Shown: one piece after another, positions 39,195 to 50,148 of the stretch | How the letters are laid out: every line of letters starts with the position of its first letter | Position numbering within the stretch: the stretch's first letter is position 1 | Source of the DNA: Nematostella vectensis | Taxonomy: Eukaryota; Cnidaria; Anthozoa; Actiniaria; Edwardsiidae | DNA length: 64,000 bases | Assembly (NCBI RefSeq): GCF_932526225.1 | Contig: NC_064043.1 | Coordinates: 496,001-560,000 of the forward strand | Reading direction: 5' to 3' | Made by a program: the position numbers and the translations under genes | Notes under the pieces: model-generated | Databases searched by the model: none | What the model was told of the DNA's origin: nothing | The model's input: the letters and a program-made list of their open reading frames with translations, nothing else

Positions 39195-39711
39195 TGCTAT
39201 CATCGGGAATCGAACCCGGGTCGCTGCGTTAGTAGTCAAGTGCCTGCAACAAAAGACTAACGTGGCATTGCTGAAGGGAATTGTAATAAAAATTACTTTT
39301 AATACTATTGGTATCGTAAACTATCCCAAGCAAAGTCACCATCGGAATGGAGGTTACATTCGGGAAAAGCTTCAGGGTTACATTCGCGAATTTGTTTTAC
39401 GAGTGTAACCTCCAAAAGGTTACAATCGATAATTTTTTTTCCGAATGTAAATTCCAAAAAGTAACATTAGGAAAAATAAAACAGTATACTCGTAAAAAAA
39501 AGGTATATCAATCTATCGAGCGCTATGCTCTATGTTAGAATCTACTTAATCAAGTTATCCAAGGAATCTAGTTAGTTCTTGTGTGCATAAAATATGTACA
39601 GGATCCTGAACAAAGCATGAGCACATCAAAGATGCTGAGAGTACATAAAAATGTCCCTCTACCTTCTTTTTATGTCATGACACACCAAGAACAGTATAAT
39701 TAAGTATCGAT

Positions 39712-39742
<31 letters not shown>

Positions 39743-42700
39743 TCTATCAGCGGGAATCGAACCCGGGTCGCTGCGTTAGTAGTCAAGTGCCCGCAACGAA
39801 AGACTAACGTGGCATTGCTGAAGGGAATTGTAATGAAAATTACTTTGAATACTATTGGTATCGTAAACTATCCCAAGAAAAGTCACCATCGGACTGGAGG
39901 TTACATTCGGGAAAAGCTTCAGGGTTACATTCGGGAATTTGTTTTACGAGTGTAACCTCCAAAAGGTTACAATCGATAATTTTTTTTCCGAATGTAAATT
40001 CCAAAAAGTAACATTAGGAAAAATAAAACAGTATACTCGGAAAAAAAGGTATATCAATCTATCGAGCGCTATGCTCTATGTTAGAATCTACTTAATCAAG
40101 TTATCCAAGGAATCTAGTTAGTTTTTGTGTGCATAAAATATGTACAGGATCCTGAACAAAGCATGAGCACATCAAAGATGCTGAGAGTACATAAAAATGT
40201 CCCTATACCTTCTTTTTATGTCATGACACACCAAGAACAGTATAATAAAGTATCGATATTAAAAAAAATAAAATAAAGAAAAAACAATAGGCTATCAGCG
40301 GGAATCGAACCCGTCTAGCTGCGTTAGTAGTCAAGTGCCCGCAACGAAAGACTAACGTGGCATTGCTGACGGGAATTGTAATGAAAATTACTTTTAATAC
40401 TATTGGTATCGTAAACTATCCCAAGAAAAGTCACCATCGGACTGGAGGTTACATTCGGGAAAAGCTTCAGGGTTACATTCGGGAATTTGTTTTACGAGTG
40501 TAACCTCCAAAAGGTTACAATCGATAATTTTTTTTCCAAATGTAAATTCCAAAAAGTAACATTAGGAAAAATAAAACAGTATACTCGGAAAAAAAGGTAT
40601 ATCAATCTATCGAGCGCTGTGCTCTATGTTAGAATCTACTTAATCAAGTTATCCAAGGAATCTAGTTAGTTCTTGTGTGCATAAAATATGTACAGGATCC
40701 TGAACAAAGCATGAGCACATCAAAGATGCTGAGAGTACATAAAAATGTCCATATACCTTCTTTTTATGTCATGACACACCAAGAACAGTATAATAAAGTA
40801 TCGATATTAAAAAAAATAAAATAAAGAAAAAACAATAGGCTATCAGCGGGAATCGAACCCGTCTAGCTGCGTTAGTAGTCAAGTGCCCGCAACGAAAGAC
40901 TAACGTGGCATTGCTGACGGGAATTGTAATGATAATTACTTTTAATACTATTGGTATCGTAAACTATCCCAAGAAAAGTCACCATCGGACTGGAGGTTAC
41001 ATTCGGGAAAAGCTTCAGGGTTACATTCGGGAATTTGTTTTACGAGTGTAACCTCCAAAAGGTTACAATCGATAATTTTTTTTCCGAATGTAAATTCCAA
41101 AAAGTAACATTAGGAAAAATAAAACAGTATACTCGGAAAAAAAGGTATATCAATCTATCGAGCGCTGTGCTCTATGTTAGAATCTACTTAATCAAGTTAT
41201 CCAAGGAATCTAGTTAGTTCTTGTGTGCATAAAATATGTACAGGATCCTGAACAAAGCATGAGCACATCAAAGATGCTGAGAGTACATAAAAATGACCAT
41301 ATACCTTCTTTTTATGTCATGACACACCAAGAACAGTATAATTAAGTATCGATATTTAAAAAAAAAAAATAAAGAAAAGAAAATATGCTATCAGCGGGAA
41401 TCGAACCCGGGTCGCTGCGTTAGTAGACAAGTGCCTGCAACAAAAGACTAACGTGGCATTGCTGAAAGGAATTGTAATAAAAATTACTTTTAATACTATT
41501 GGTATCGTAAACTATCCCAAGCAAAGTCACCATCGGACTGGAGGTTACATTCGGGAAAAGCTTCAGGGTTACATTCGGGAATTTGTTTTACGAGTGTAAA
41601 CTCTAAAGGGTTACAATCGATAATTTTTTTTTCGAATGTAGATTCCAAAAAGTAACATTAGGAAAAATAAAACAGTATACTCGTAAAAAAAAGGTATATC
41701 AATCTATCGAGCGCTATGCTCTATGTTAGAATCTACTTAATCAAGTTATCCAAGGAATCTAGTTAGTTCTTGTGTGCATAAAATATGTACAGGATCCTGA
41801 ACAAAGCATGAGCACATCTAAGATGCTGAGAGTACATAAAAATGTCCCTATACCTTCTTTTTATGTCATGACACACCAAGAACAGTATAATTAAGTATAG
41901 ATATTTAAAAAAAAAAATAAATAAAAAAAAAAATGGCTATCAGCGGGAATCGAACCCGGGTCGCTGCGTTAGTAGTCAAGTGCCCGCAACGAAAGACTAA
42001 CGTGGCATTGCTAAAGGGAATTGTAATGAAAATTACTTTTAATACTATTGGTATCGTAAACTATCCCAAGCGAAGTCACCATCGGACTGGAGGTTACATT
42101 CGGGAAAAGCTTCAGGGTTACATTCGGGAATTTGTTTTACGAGTGTAACCTCCAAAAGGTTACAATCGATATTTTTTTTTCCGAATGTAAATTCCAAAAA
42201 GTAACATTAGGAAAAATAGAACAGTATATTCGGAAAAAAAGGTATATCAATCTATCGAGCGCTATGCTCTATGTTAGAATCTACTTAATCAAGTTATCCA
42301 AGGAATCTAGTTAGTTCTTGTGTGCATAAAATATGTACAGGATCCTGAACAAAGCATGAGCACATCAAAGATGCTGAGAGTACATAAAAACGACCCTATA
42401 CCTTCTTTTTATGTCATGACACACCAAGAACAATATAATTAAGTATCGATATTTAAAAAAAAAATAAAGAAAAAAAAAATAGGCTATCAGCGGGAATCGA
42501 ACCCGGGTCGTTGCGTTAGTAGTCAAGTGCCCGCAACGAAAGACTAACGTGTCATTGCTGAAGGGAATTGTAATGAAAATTACTTTCAATACTATTGGTA
42601 TCGTAAACTATCCCAAGCAAAGTCACCATCGGACTGGAGGTTACATTCGGGAAAAGCTTCAGGGTTACATTCGGGAATTTGTTTTACGAGTGTAACCTCC

Positions 42701-43267
42701 AAAAGGTTACAATCGATAATTTTTTTTCCAAATGTAAATTCCAAAAAGTAACATTAGGAAAAATAAAACAGTATACTCGGAAAAAAAGGTATATCAATCT
42801 ATCGAGCGCTGTGCTCTATGTTAGAATCTACTTAATCAAGTTATCCAAGGAATCTAGTTAGTTCTTGTGTGCATAAAATATGTACAGGATCCTGAACAAA
42901 GCATGAGCACATCAAAGATGCTGCGAGTACATAAAAATGTCCATATACCTTCTTTTTATGTCATGACACACCAAGAACAGTATAATAAAGTATCGATATT
43001 AAAAAAAATAAAATAAAGAAAAAACAATAGGCTATCAGCGGGAATCGAACCCGTCTAGCTGCGTTAGTAGTCAAGTGCCCGCAACCAAAGACTAACGTGG
43101 CATTGCTGACGGGAATTGTAATGAAAATTACTTTTAATACTATTGGTATCGTAAACTATCCCAAGAAAAGTCACCATCGGACTGGAGGTTACATTCGGGA
43201 AAAGCTTCAGGGTTACATTCGGGAATTTGTTTTACGAGTGTAACCTCCAAAAGGTTACAATCGATAA
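39195..43267. repeat. Duplicated block D2, copy 2
   Basis: Second copy of 34810-38882. It ends within the core cluster of the unit at 43030, where the sequence switches to the GGAAATATAAA subfamily. Private changes include GCTGCGAGTAC near 42920. Confidence 0.88.
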
Positions 43268-44670
43268 TTTTTTTTTCCGAATGTAAATTCCAAAAAGTAA
43301 CATTAGGAAATATAAAACAGTATACTCGGAAAAAAAGGTATATCAATCTATCGAGCGCTATGCTCTATGTTAGAATCTACTTAATCAAGTTATCCAAGGA
43401 ATCTAGTTAGTTCTTGTGTGCATAAAATATGTACAGGATCCTGAACAAAGCATGAGCACATCAAAGATGCTGAGAGTACATAAAAATGTCCCTATACCTT
43501 CTTTTTATGTCATGACACACCAAGAACAGTATAATAAAGTATCGATATTAAAAAAAATAAAATAAAGAAAAAAACAAAAGGCTATCAGCGGGAATCGAAC
43601 CCGGGTCGCTGCGTTAGTAGTCAAGTGCCCGCAACGAAAGACTAACGTGGCATTGCTGAAGGGAATTGTAATGAAAATTACTTTTAATACTATTGGTATC
43701 GTAAACTATCCCAAGAAAAGTCACCATCGGACTGGAGGTTACATTCGGGAAAAGCTTCAGGGTTACATTCGGGAATTTGTTTTACGAGTGTAACCTCCAA
43801 AAGGTTACAATCGATAATTTTTTTTCCGAATGTAAATTCCAAAAAGTAACATTAGGAAAAATAAAACAGTATACTCGGAAAAATAGGTATATCAATCTAT
43901 CGAGCGCTATGCTCTATGTTAGCATCTACTTAATCAAGTTATCCAAGGAATCTAGTTAGTTCTTGTGTGCATAAAATTGTACAGGATCCTGAACAAAGCA
44001 TGAGCACATCAAAGATGCTGAGAGTACATAAAAATGTCCCTATACCTTCTTTTTATGTCATGACAAACCAAGAACAGTATAATTAAGTATCGATATTTAA
44101 AAAAAAAAAAAAAAAAAAATAGGCTATCAGCGGGAATCGAACCCGGGTCGCTGCGTTAGTAGTCAAGTGCCCGCAACGAAAGACTAACGTGGCATTGCTG
44201 AAGGGAATTGTAATGAAAATTACGTTTAATACTATTGGTATCGTAAACTATCCCAAGAAAAGTCACCATCGGACTGGAGGTTACATTCGGGAAAAGCTTC
44301 AGGGTTACATTCGGGAATTTGTTTTACGAGTGTAACCTCCAAAAGGTTACAATCGATAATTTTTTTTTCCGAATGTAAATTCCAAAAAGTAACATTAGGA
44401 AAAATAAAACAGTATACTCGGAAAAAAAAGGTATATCAATCTATCGAGCGCTATGCTCTATGTTAGAATCTACTTAATCAAGTTATCCAAGGAATCTAGT
44501 TAGTTCTTGTGTGCATAAAATATGTACAGGATCCTGAACAAAGCATGAGCACATCAAAGATGCTGAGAGTACATAAAAATGTCCCTATACCTTCTTTTTA
44601 TGTCATGACACACCAAGAACAGTATAATTAAGTATCGATATTTAAAAAAAATAATAAAGAAAAGAAAATA

Positions 44671-45216
44671 TGCTATCAGCGGGAATCGAACCCGGGTAGC
44701 TGCGTTAGTAGTCAAGTGCCCGCAACGAAAGACTAACAAGGCATTGCTAAAGGGAATAGTAATGAAAATTACTTTTAATACTATTGGTATCGTAAACTAT
44801 CCCAAGCAATGTCACCATCGGACTGGAGGTTACATTCGGGAAAAGCTTCAGGGTTACATTCGGGAATTTGTTTTACGAGTGCAACCTCCAAAAGGTTACA
44901 ATCGATAATTTTTTTTCCGAATGTAAATTCCAAAAAGTAACATTAGGAAAAATAAAACAGTATACTCGGAAAAAAAGGTATATCAATCTATCGAGCGCTA
45001 TGCTCTATGTTAGAATCTACTTAATCAAGTTATCCAAGGAATCTAGTTAGTTCTTGTGTGCATAAAATATGTACAGGATCCTGAACAAAGCATGAGCACA
45101 TCAAAGATGCTGAGAGTACAAAAAATGTCCCTATACCTTCCTTTTATGTCATGACACACCAAGAACAGTATAATTAAGTATCGATATTTAAAAAAACAAA
45201 TAAAGAAAAAAAAATA
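44671..45216. repeat. Mosaic unit joining two subfamilies
   Basis: Its left part (TGCTATC after AAGAAAATA, then GGGAATAGTAATG) matches the subfamily at 56179 and 61112. Its right part (GAGTGCAACC, GTACAAAAAATG, CTTCCTTTT) matches units at 27717 and 28811. The switch falls between about 44760 and 44880. It also has a private AACAAGGC in place of AACGTGGC. Confidence 0.75.
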
Positions 45217-48163
45217 GGCTATCAGCGGGAATCGAACCCGGGTCGCTGCGTTAGTAGTCAAGTGCCCGCAACGAAAGACTAACGTGGCATTGCTGAAGGG
45301 AATTGTAATGAAAATTACTTTTAATACTATTGGTATCGTAAACTATCCCAAGCAAAGTCACCATCGGACTGGAGGTTACATTCGGAAAAAGCTTCAGGGT
45401 TACATTCGGGAATTTGTTTTACGAGTGTAACCTCCAAAAGGTTACAATCGATAATTGTTTTTCCGAATGTAAATTCCAAAAAGTAACATCAGGAAAAAAA
45501 AAACAGTATACTCGGAAAAAAAGGAATATCAATCTATCGAGCGCTATGCTCTATGTTAGAATCTACTTAATCAAGTTATCCAAGGAATCTAGTTAGTTCT
45601 TGTGTGCATAAAATATGTACAGGATCCTGAACAAAGCATGAGCACATCAAAGATGCTGAGAGTACATAAAAATGTCCCTATACCTTCTTTTTATGTCATG
45701 ACACACCAAAAACAGTATAATTAAATATCGATATTTAAAAAAAAAAATAAAGAAAAAAAAATAGGCTATCAGCGGGAATCGAACCCGGGTCGCTGCGTTA
45801 GTAGTCAAGTGCCCGGAACGAAAGACTAACGTGGCATTACTGAAGGGAATTGTAATGAAAATTACTTTTAATACTATTGGTATCGTAAACTATCCCAAGC
45901 AAAGTCACCATCGGACTGGAGGTTACATTCGGGAAAAGCTTCAGGGTTACATTCGGGAATTTGTTTTACGAGTGTAACCTCCAAAAGGTTACAATCGATA
46001 ATTTTTTTTCCGAATGTAAATTCCAAAAAGTAACATTAGGAAAAATAAAACAGTATAATCGGAAAAAAAGGTATGTCAATCTATCGAGCGCTATGCTCTA
46101 TGTTAGAATCTACTTAATCAAGTTATCCAAGGAATCTAGTTAGTTCTTGTGTGCATAAAATATGTACAGGATCCTGAACAAAGCATGAGCACATCAAAGA
46201 TGCTGAGAGTACATAAAAATGTCCCTATACCTTCTTTTTATGTCATGACACACCAAGAACAGTATAATTAAGTATCGATATTTAAAAAAAAATAAAGAAA
46301 AAAAATAGGCTATCAGCGGGAATAGAACCCGGGTGGCTGCGTTAGTAGTCAAGTGCCCGCAACTAAAGACTAACGTGGCATTGCTGAAGGGAATTGTAAT
46401 GAAAATTACTTTTAATACTATTGGTATCGTAAACTATCCCAAGAAAAGTCACCATCGGACTGGAGGTTACATTCGGGAAAAGCTTCAGGGTTACATTCGG
46501 GAATTTGTTTTACGAGTGTAACCTCCAAAAGGTTACAATCGATAATTTTTTTTCCAAATATAAAGTCCAAAAAGTAACATTAGGAAAAAATAAAACAGTA
46601 TACTCGGGAAAAAATGTATATCAATCTATCGAGCGCTATGCTCTATGTTAGAATCTACTTAATCAAGTTATCCAAGGAATCTAGTTAGTTCTTGTGTGCA
46701 TAAAATATGTACAGGATCCTGAACAAAGCATGAGCACATCAAAGATGCTGAGAGTACATAAAAATGTCCCTCTACCTTCTTTTTATGTCATGACACACCA
46801 AGAACAGTATAATTAAGTATCGATATTTAAAAAAAAAAAAAAAACAAAGAAAAAAAAAATAGGCTATCAGCGGGAATCGAACCCGGGTTGCTGCGTTAGT
46901 AGTCAAGTGCCCGCAACGAAAGACTAACGTGGCATTGCTGAAGGGAATTGTAATGAAAATTACTATAAATACTATTGGTATCGTAAACTATCCCAAGCAA
47001 AGTCACCATCGGACTGGAGGTTACATTCGGGAAAAGCTTCAGGGTTACATTCGGGAATTTGTTTTACGAGTGTAACCTCCAAAAGGTTACAATCGATAAT
47101 TTTTTTTTCCGAATGTAAATTCCAAAAAGTAACATCAGGAAAAAAAAACAGTATACTCGGAAAAAAGGTATATCAATCTATCGAGCGCTATGCTCTATGT
47201 TAGAATCTACTTAATCAAGTTATCCAAGGAATCTAGTTAGTTCTTGTGTGCATAAAATATGTACAGGATCCTGAACAAAGCATGAGCACATCAAAGATGC
47301 TGAGAGTACATAAAAATGTCCCTATACCTTCTTTTTATGTCATGACACACCAAGAACAGTATAATTAAATATCGATATTTAAAAAAAAAATAAAGAAAAA
47401 AAAAATAGGCTATCAGCGGGAATCGAACCCGGGTCGCTGCGTTAGTAGTCAAGTGCCCGGAACGAAAGACTAACGTGGCATTACTGAAGGGAATTGTAAT
47501 GAAAATTACTTTTAATACTATTGGTATCGTAAACTATCCCAAGCAAAGTCACCATCGGACTGGAGGTTACATTCGGGAAAAGCTTCAGGGTTACATTCGG
47601 GAATTTGTTTTACGAGTGTAACCTCCAAAAGGTTACAATCGATAATTGTTTTTCCGAATGTAAATTCCAAAAAGTAACATTAGGAAAAATAAAACAGTAT
47701 AATCGGAAAAAAAGGTATGTCAATCTATCGAGCGCTATGCTCTATGTTAGAATCTACTTAATCAAGTTATCCAAGGAATCTAGTTAGTTCTTGTGTGCAT
47801 AAAATATGTACAGGATCCTGAACAAAGCATGAGCACATCAAAGATGCTGAGAGTACATAAAAATGTCCCTCTACCTTCTTTTTATGTCATGACACACCAA
47901 GAAAAGTATAATTAAGTATCGATATTTAAAAAAAAAATTAAAGAAAAAAAAATAGGCTATCAGCGGGAATCGAACCCGGGTAGCTGCGTTAGTAGTCAAG
48001 TGCTCGCAACGAAAGACTAACGTGGCATTGCTGAAGGGAATTGTAATGAATATTACTTTTAATACCATTGGTATCGTAAACTATCCCAAACAAAGTCACC
48101 ATCGGACTGGAGGTTACATTCGGGAAAAGCTTCAGGGTTACATTCGGGAATTTGTTTTACGAG

Positions 48164-48184
48164 TGTAACCTTTAAAAGGTTACA
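48164..48184. repeat. Near-perfect palindrome in subfamily C, second copy
   Basis: Identical to the palindrome at 32284-32304, in the unit at 47955. Confidence 0.85.
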
Positions 48185-49019
48185 ATCGATAATTTTTTTT
48201 CCGAATGTAAATTCCAAAATGTAACATTAGGAAAAATAAAACAGTATACTCGGAAAAAAAGGTATATCAATCTATCGAGCGCTATGCTCTATGTTAGAAT
48301 CTACTCAATCAAGTTATCCAAGGAATCTAGTTAGTTCTTGTGTGCATAAAATATGTACAGGATCCTGAACAAAGCCTTAGCACATCAAAGATGCTGAGAG
48401 TACATAAAAATGTCCCTATACCTTCTTTTTATGTCATGACACACCAAGAACAGTATAATTAAGTATCGATATTTAAAAAAAAATAAAGAAAAAAAATAGG
48501 CTATCAGCGGGAATAGAACCCGGGTGGCTGCGTTAGTAGTCAAGTGCCCGCAACTAAAGACTAACGTGGCATTGCTGAAGGGAATTGTAATGAAAATTAC
48601 TTTTAATACTATTGGTATCGTAAACTATTCCAAGAAAAGTCACCATCGGACTGGAGGTTACATTCGGGAAAAGCTTCAGGGTTACATTCGGGAATTTGTT
48701 TTACGAGTGTAACCTCCAAAAGGTTACAATCGATAATTTTTTTTCCGAATATAAATTCCAAAAAGTAACATTAGGAAAAAATAAAACAGTATACTCGGGA
48801 AAAAAGGTATATCAATCTATCGAGCGCTATGCTCTATGTTAGAATCTACTTAATCAAGTTATCCAAGGAATCTAGTTAGTTCTTGTGTGCATAAAATATG
48901 TACAGGATCCTGAACAAAGCATGAGCACATCAATGATGCTGAGAGTACATAAAAATGTCCCTATACCTTCCTTTTATGTCATGACACACCGAGAACAGTA
49001 TAATTAAGTATCGATATTT

Positions 49020-49044
49020 AAAAAAAAAAAAAAAAAAAAAAAAA
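49020..49044 (-). terminator. Poly-T run directly after the tRNA-like 3' end
   Basis: On the minus strand the tRNA-like block is followed at once by 25 T residues (an A-run on the + strand). RNA polymerase III stops at runs of four or more T. Equivalent T-rich tracts, often broken by single A, C or G bases, follow the block in every unit. A minus-strand transcript would then be roughly 75-100 nt. Function is inferred; an A-rich tract can also be a neutral boundary feature of a satellite. Confidence 0.45.
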
Positions 49045-49055
49045 GGCTATCAGCG

Positions 49056-49066
49056 GGAATCGAACC
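49056..49066 (-). promoter_or_regulatory. RNA polymerase III B-box-like element
   Basis: The minus strand reads GGTTCGATTCC, matching the B-box consensus GGTTCGANTCC. In tRNA genes TFIIIC binds this element. It is kept in most units, including the short ones. Exceptions I noticed are near 2128 and 21722 (GAATTGAACC), 20713 (GAAACGAACC), 28822 (extra change after GAATCGAA), and 46321 and 48512 (GAATAGAACC). An A box at the expected distance upstream is poor, so activity is uncertain. Confidence 0.55.
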
Positions 49067-49076
49067 CGGGTCGCTG

Positions 49077-49112
49077 CGTTAGTAGTCAAGTGCCCGCAAC
49101 GAAAGACTAACG
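49077..49112. repeat. Inverted repeat CGTTAGT / ACTAACG within the tRNA-like block
   Basis: CGTTAGT at 49077-49083 and its exact complement ACTAACG at 49106-49112 are separated by 22 bases. This pairs the anticodon-loop region with the D-arm region, an interaction a normal cloverleaf would not make. It is present in nearly all long units and is lost in the short units, which keep only the left arm. Confidence 0.7.
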
Positions 49113-49198
49113 TGGCATTGCTGAAGGGAATTGTAATGAAAATTACTTTTAATACTATTGGTATCGTAAACTATCCCAAGAAAAGTCACCATCGGACT

Positions 49199-49320
49199 GG
49201 AGGTTACATTCGGGAAAAGCTTCAGGGTTACATTCGGGAATTTGTTTTACGAGTGTAACCTCCAAAAGGTTACAATCGATAATTTTTTTTCCGAATGTAA
49301 ATTCCAAAAAGTAACATTAG
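49199..49320. repeat. Internal cluster of direct and inverted GTTACATTCGG subrepeats
   Basis: TTACATTCGG occurs at 49204-49213 and again 24 bp later at 49228-49237. The exact inverse CCGAATGTAA lies at 49291-49300. Weaker relatives are GTGTAACCTCC, AGGTTACAATCG and GTAACATTAGG. About six related copies in both orientations fill roughly 120 bp. This suggests an older short repeat that was absorbed into the 547-bp unit, or clustered binding sites for one protein. The whole cluster is missing from the short units. Confidence 0.75.
49254..49274. repeat. Hairpin with 8-bp stem TGTAACCT / AGGTTACA
   Basis: The two 8-base arms are exact complements around a five-base loop CCAAA. Most long units in the second half of the window keep the form. 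Many zone 1 units have CTCCAAAGG, with one A fewer, which shortens the loop to four. Subfamily C units extend the arms to 10 bp. Confidence 0.8.
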
Positions 49321-49366
49321 GAAAAATAAAACAGTATACTCGGAAAAAAAGGTATATCAATCTATC

Positions 49367-49379
49367 GAGCGCTATGCTC
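49367..49379. repeat. Short hairpin GAGC-GCTAT-GCTC
   Basis: A four-base stem with a five-base loop, seen in essentially every long unit. Some zone 4-7 units read GCTGT in the loop, leaving the stem intact. The short units lack it. Confidence 0.6.
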
Positions 49380-49447
49380 TATGTTAGAATCTACTTAATC
49401 AAGTTATCCAAGGAATCTAGTTAGTTCTTGTGTGCATAAAATATGTA

Positions 49448-49457
49448 CAGGATCCTG
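49448..49457. repeat. Perfect palindrome CAGGATCCTG (BamHI core)
   Basis: A 10-bp palindrome kept in nearly every long and short unit. In the first members of the zone 7 trio (near 57133, 58778 and 62067) the last base changes (GGATCCTTAAC), but the GGATCC core remains. It would give one cut per unit. Confidence 0.8.
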
Positions 49458-49521
49458 AACAAAGCATGAGCACATCAAAGATGCTGAGAGTACATAAAAA
49501 TGTCCCTATACCTTCTTTTTA

Positions 49522-49531
49522 TGTCATGACA
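49522..49531. repeat. Perfect palindrome TGTCATGACA
   Basis: A 10-bp palindrome within the conserved segment. In zone 1 several long units next to type II short units (for example near 4468, 6558, 8432, 10297 and 12387) read GGCATGACA, which breaks the symmetry. Confidence 0.7.
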
Positions 49532-49553
49532 CACCAAGAACAGTATAATAAAG

Positions 49554-49592
49554 TATCGATATTAAAAAAAATAAAATAAAGAAAAAACAATA
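49554..49592. repeat. TATCGATA palindrome and A-rich boundary tract
   Basis: TATCGATA at 49554-49561 is followed by the A-rich tract up to the next unit. The tract form marks subfamilies. This unit has the A8-T-A4-T-A3-G-A6-C-A2-T type; others are pure A, end in AAGAAAATA, or contain CAAATAAAG. Confidence 0.75.
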
Positions 49593-50111
49593 GGCTATCA
49601 GCGGGAATCGAACCCGTCTAGCTGCGTTAGTAGTCAAGTGCCCGCAACGAAAGACTAACGTGGCATTGCTGACGGGAATTGTAATGAAAATTACTTTTAA
49701 TACTATTGGTATCGTAAACTATCCCAAGAAAAGTCACCATCGGACTGGAGGTTACATTCGGGAAAAGCTACAGGGTTACATTCGGGAATTTGTTTTACGA
49801 GTGTAACCTCCAAAATGTTACAATCGATAATTTTTTTTCCGAATGTAAATTCCAAAAAGTAACATTAGGAAAAATAAAACAGTATACTCGGAAAAAAAGG
49901 TATATCAATCTATCGAGCGCTATGCTCTATGTTAGAATCTACTTAATCAAGTTATCCAAGGAATCTAGTTAGTTCTTGTGTGCATAAAGTATGTATAGGA
50001 TCCTGAACAAAGCATGAGCACATCAACGATGCTGAGAGTACATAAAAATGTCCCTCTACCTTCTTTTTATGTCATGACACACCAAGAACAGTATAATTAA
50101 GTATCGATATT

Positions 50112-50148
<37 letters not shown>

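Larger units (their letters stand above)
34258..44670. repeat. Array zone 4: eight-unit higher-order repeat
   Basis: Units start at 34258, 34810, 35357, 35905, 36453, 37001, 37550, 38097, 38645, 39195, 39742, 40290, 40838, 41386, 41935, 42482, 43030, 43580 and 44122. Starts from 34810 to 38645 recur exactly 4385 bp later. Many units here have GCCTGCAACAAAAG instead of GCCCGCAACGAAAG, or ACCCGTCTAGCTG instead of ACCCGGGTCGCTG. The second change removes two bases of the T-stem GGG in the tRNA-like block. Confidence 0.85.
44671..49044. repeat. Array zone 5: second copy of the A/B/C subfamilies plus a D type
   Basis: Units start at 44671, 45217, 45764, 46308, 46862, 47408, 47955 and 48499. The units at 45217 (A), 45764 and 47408 (B) and 47955 (C) carry the same private changes as the A, B and C units at 29-32 kb. 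Units at 46308 and 48499 form a D type with GGAATAGAACCC, GGGTGGCTG and GCAACTAAAG, spaced 2191 bp apart. GAATAGAACCC changes the central B-box C of the tRNA-like block, which would weaken TFIIIC binding. Confidence 0.85.
49045..49118 (-). pseudogene. Degenerate tRNA-like block, present at the start of every unit
   Basis: Read on the minus strand, this ends in ..CGGG-TTCGATT-CCCG..TGATAGCC. That is a T-arm with a seven-base loop and four paired stem bases, followed by an acceptor-like 3' strand. Upstream, a segment TAGTC..GGGCAC..TTGACT..TAA lines up with the D-arm to anticodon-loop layout of a class I tRNA. Fitting the loop gives CTACTAA here (anticodon position ACT) and CTCCTAA in some zone 1 and 2 units (CCT, as in tRNA-Arg). 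The cloverleaf is broken: the acceptor 5' strand that should match GGCTATCA is not present, and the anticodon stem pairs poorly. It is therefore a tRNA-derived or tRNA-mimicking sequence, not a working tRNA. The same block sits at every unit start listed in the zone entries. Confidence 0.65.
49045..49592. repeat. Reference long unit (548 bp) used to describe the monomer
   Basis: I chose this unit because it lacks most subfamily-specific changes. In order it has a minus-strand tRNA-like block (49045-49118), a linker with a small GTAAT-GAAA-ATTAC inverted repeat, the GTTACATTCGG subrepeat cluster (49199-49320), a GAGC/GCTC hairpin (49367-49379), a conserved segment with three perfect palindromes, and an A-rich tract (49564-49592). 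The same order holds in every long unit. The segment from the GAGC hairpin to TATCGATA is the least variable part; the A-rich tract varies most. Confidence 0.9.

Noticed and set aside
43140-43346. 68-codon minus-strand frames over the core cluster
   Set aside because: Open only where the T-run length and a GGAAATATAAA change fit. Reverse reading of the same satellite core; no coding signature.
49045-49062. Primer-binding site of an LTR retrotransposon or retrovirus
   Set aside because: The + strand matches the complement of a tRNA-like 3' end, but the TGG expected before it is absent in nearly all units (the TGG near 37549 and 41934 is chance). There are no LTR ends, gag or pol.
49045-49118. 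Functional tRNA gene
   Set aside because: The acceptor 5' strand is missing and the anticodon stem does not pair, so a cloverleaf cannot form.
49201-49226. CENP-B box
   Set aside because: TTCGGGAAAAGCTTC and TTTCGTTGCGGGCA resemble parts of the box, but the spacing and the CGGG half do not fit the core consensus.
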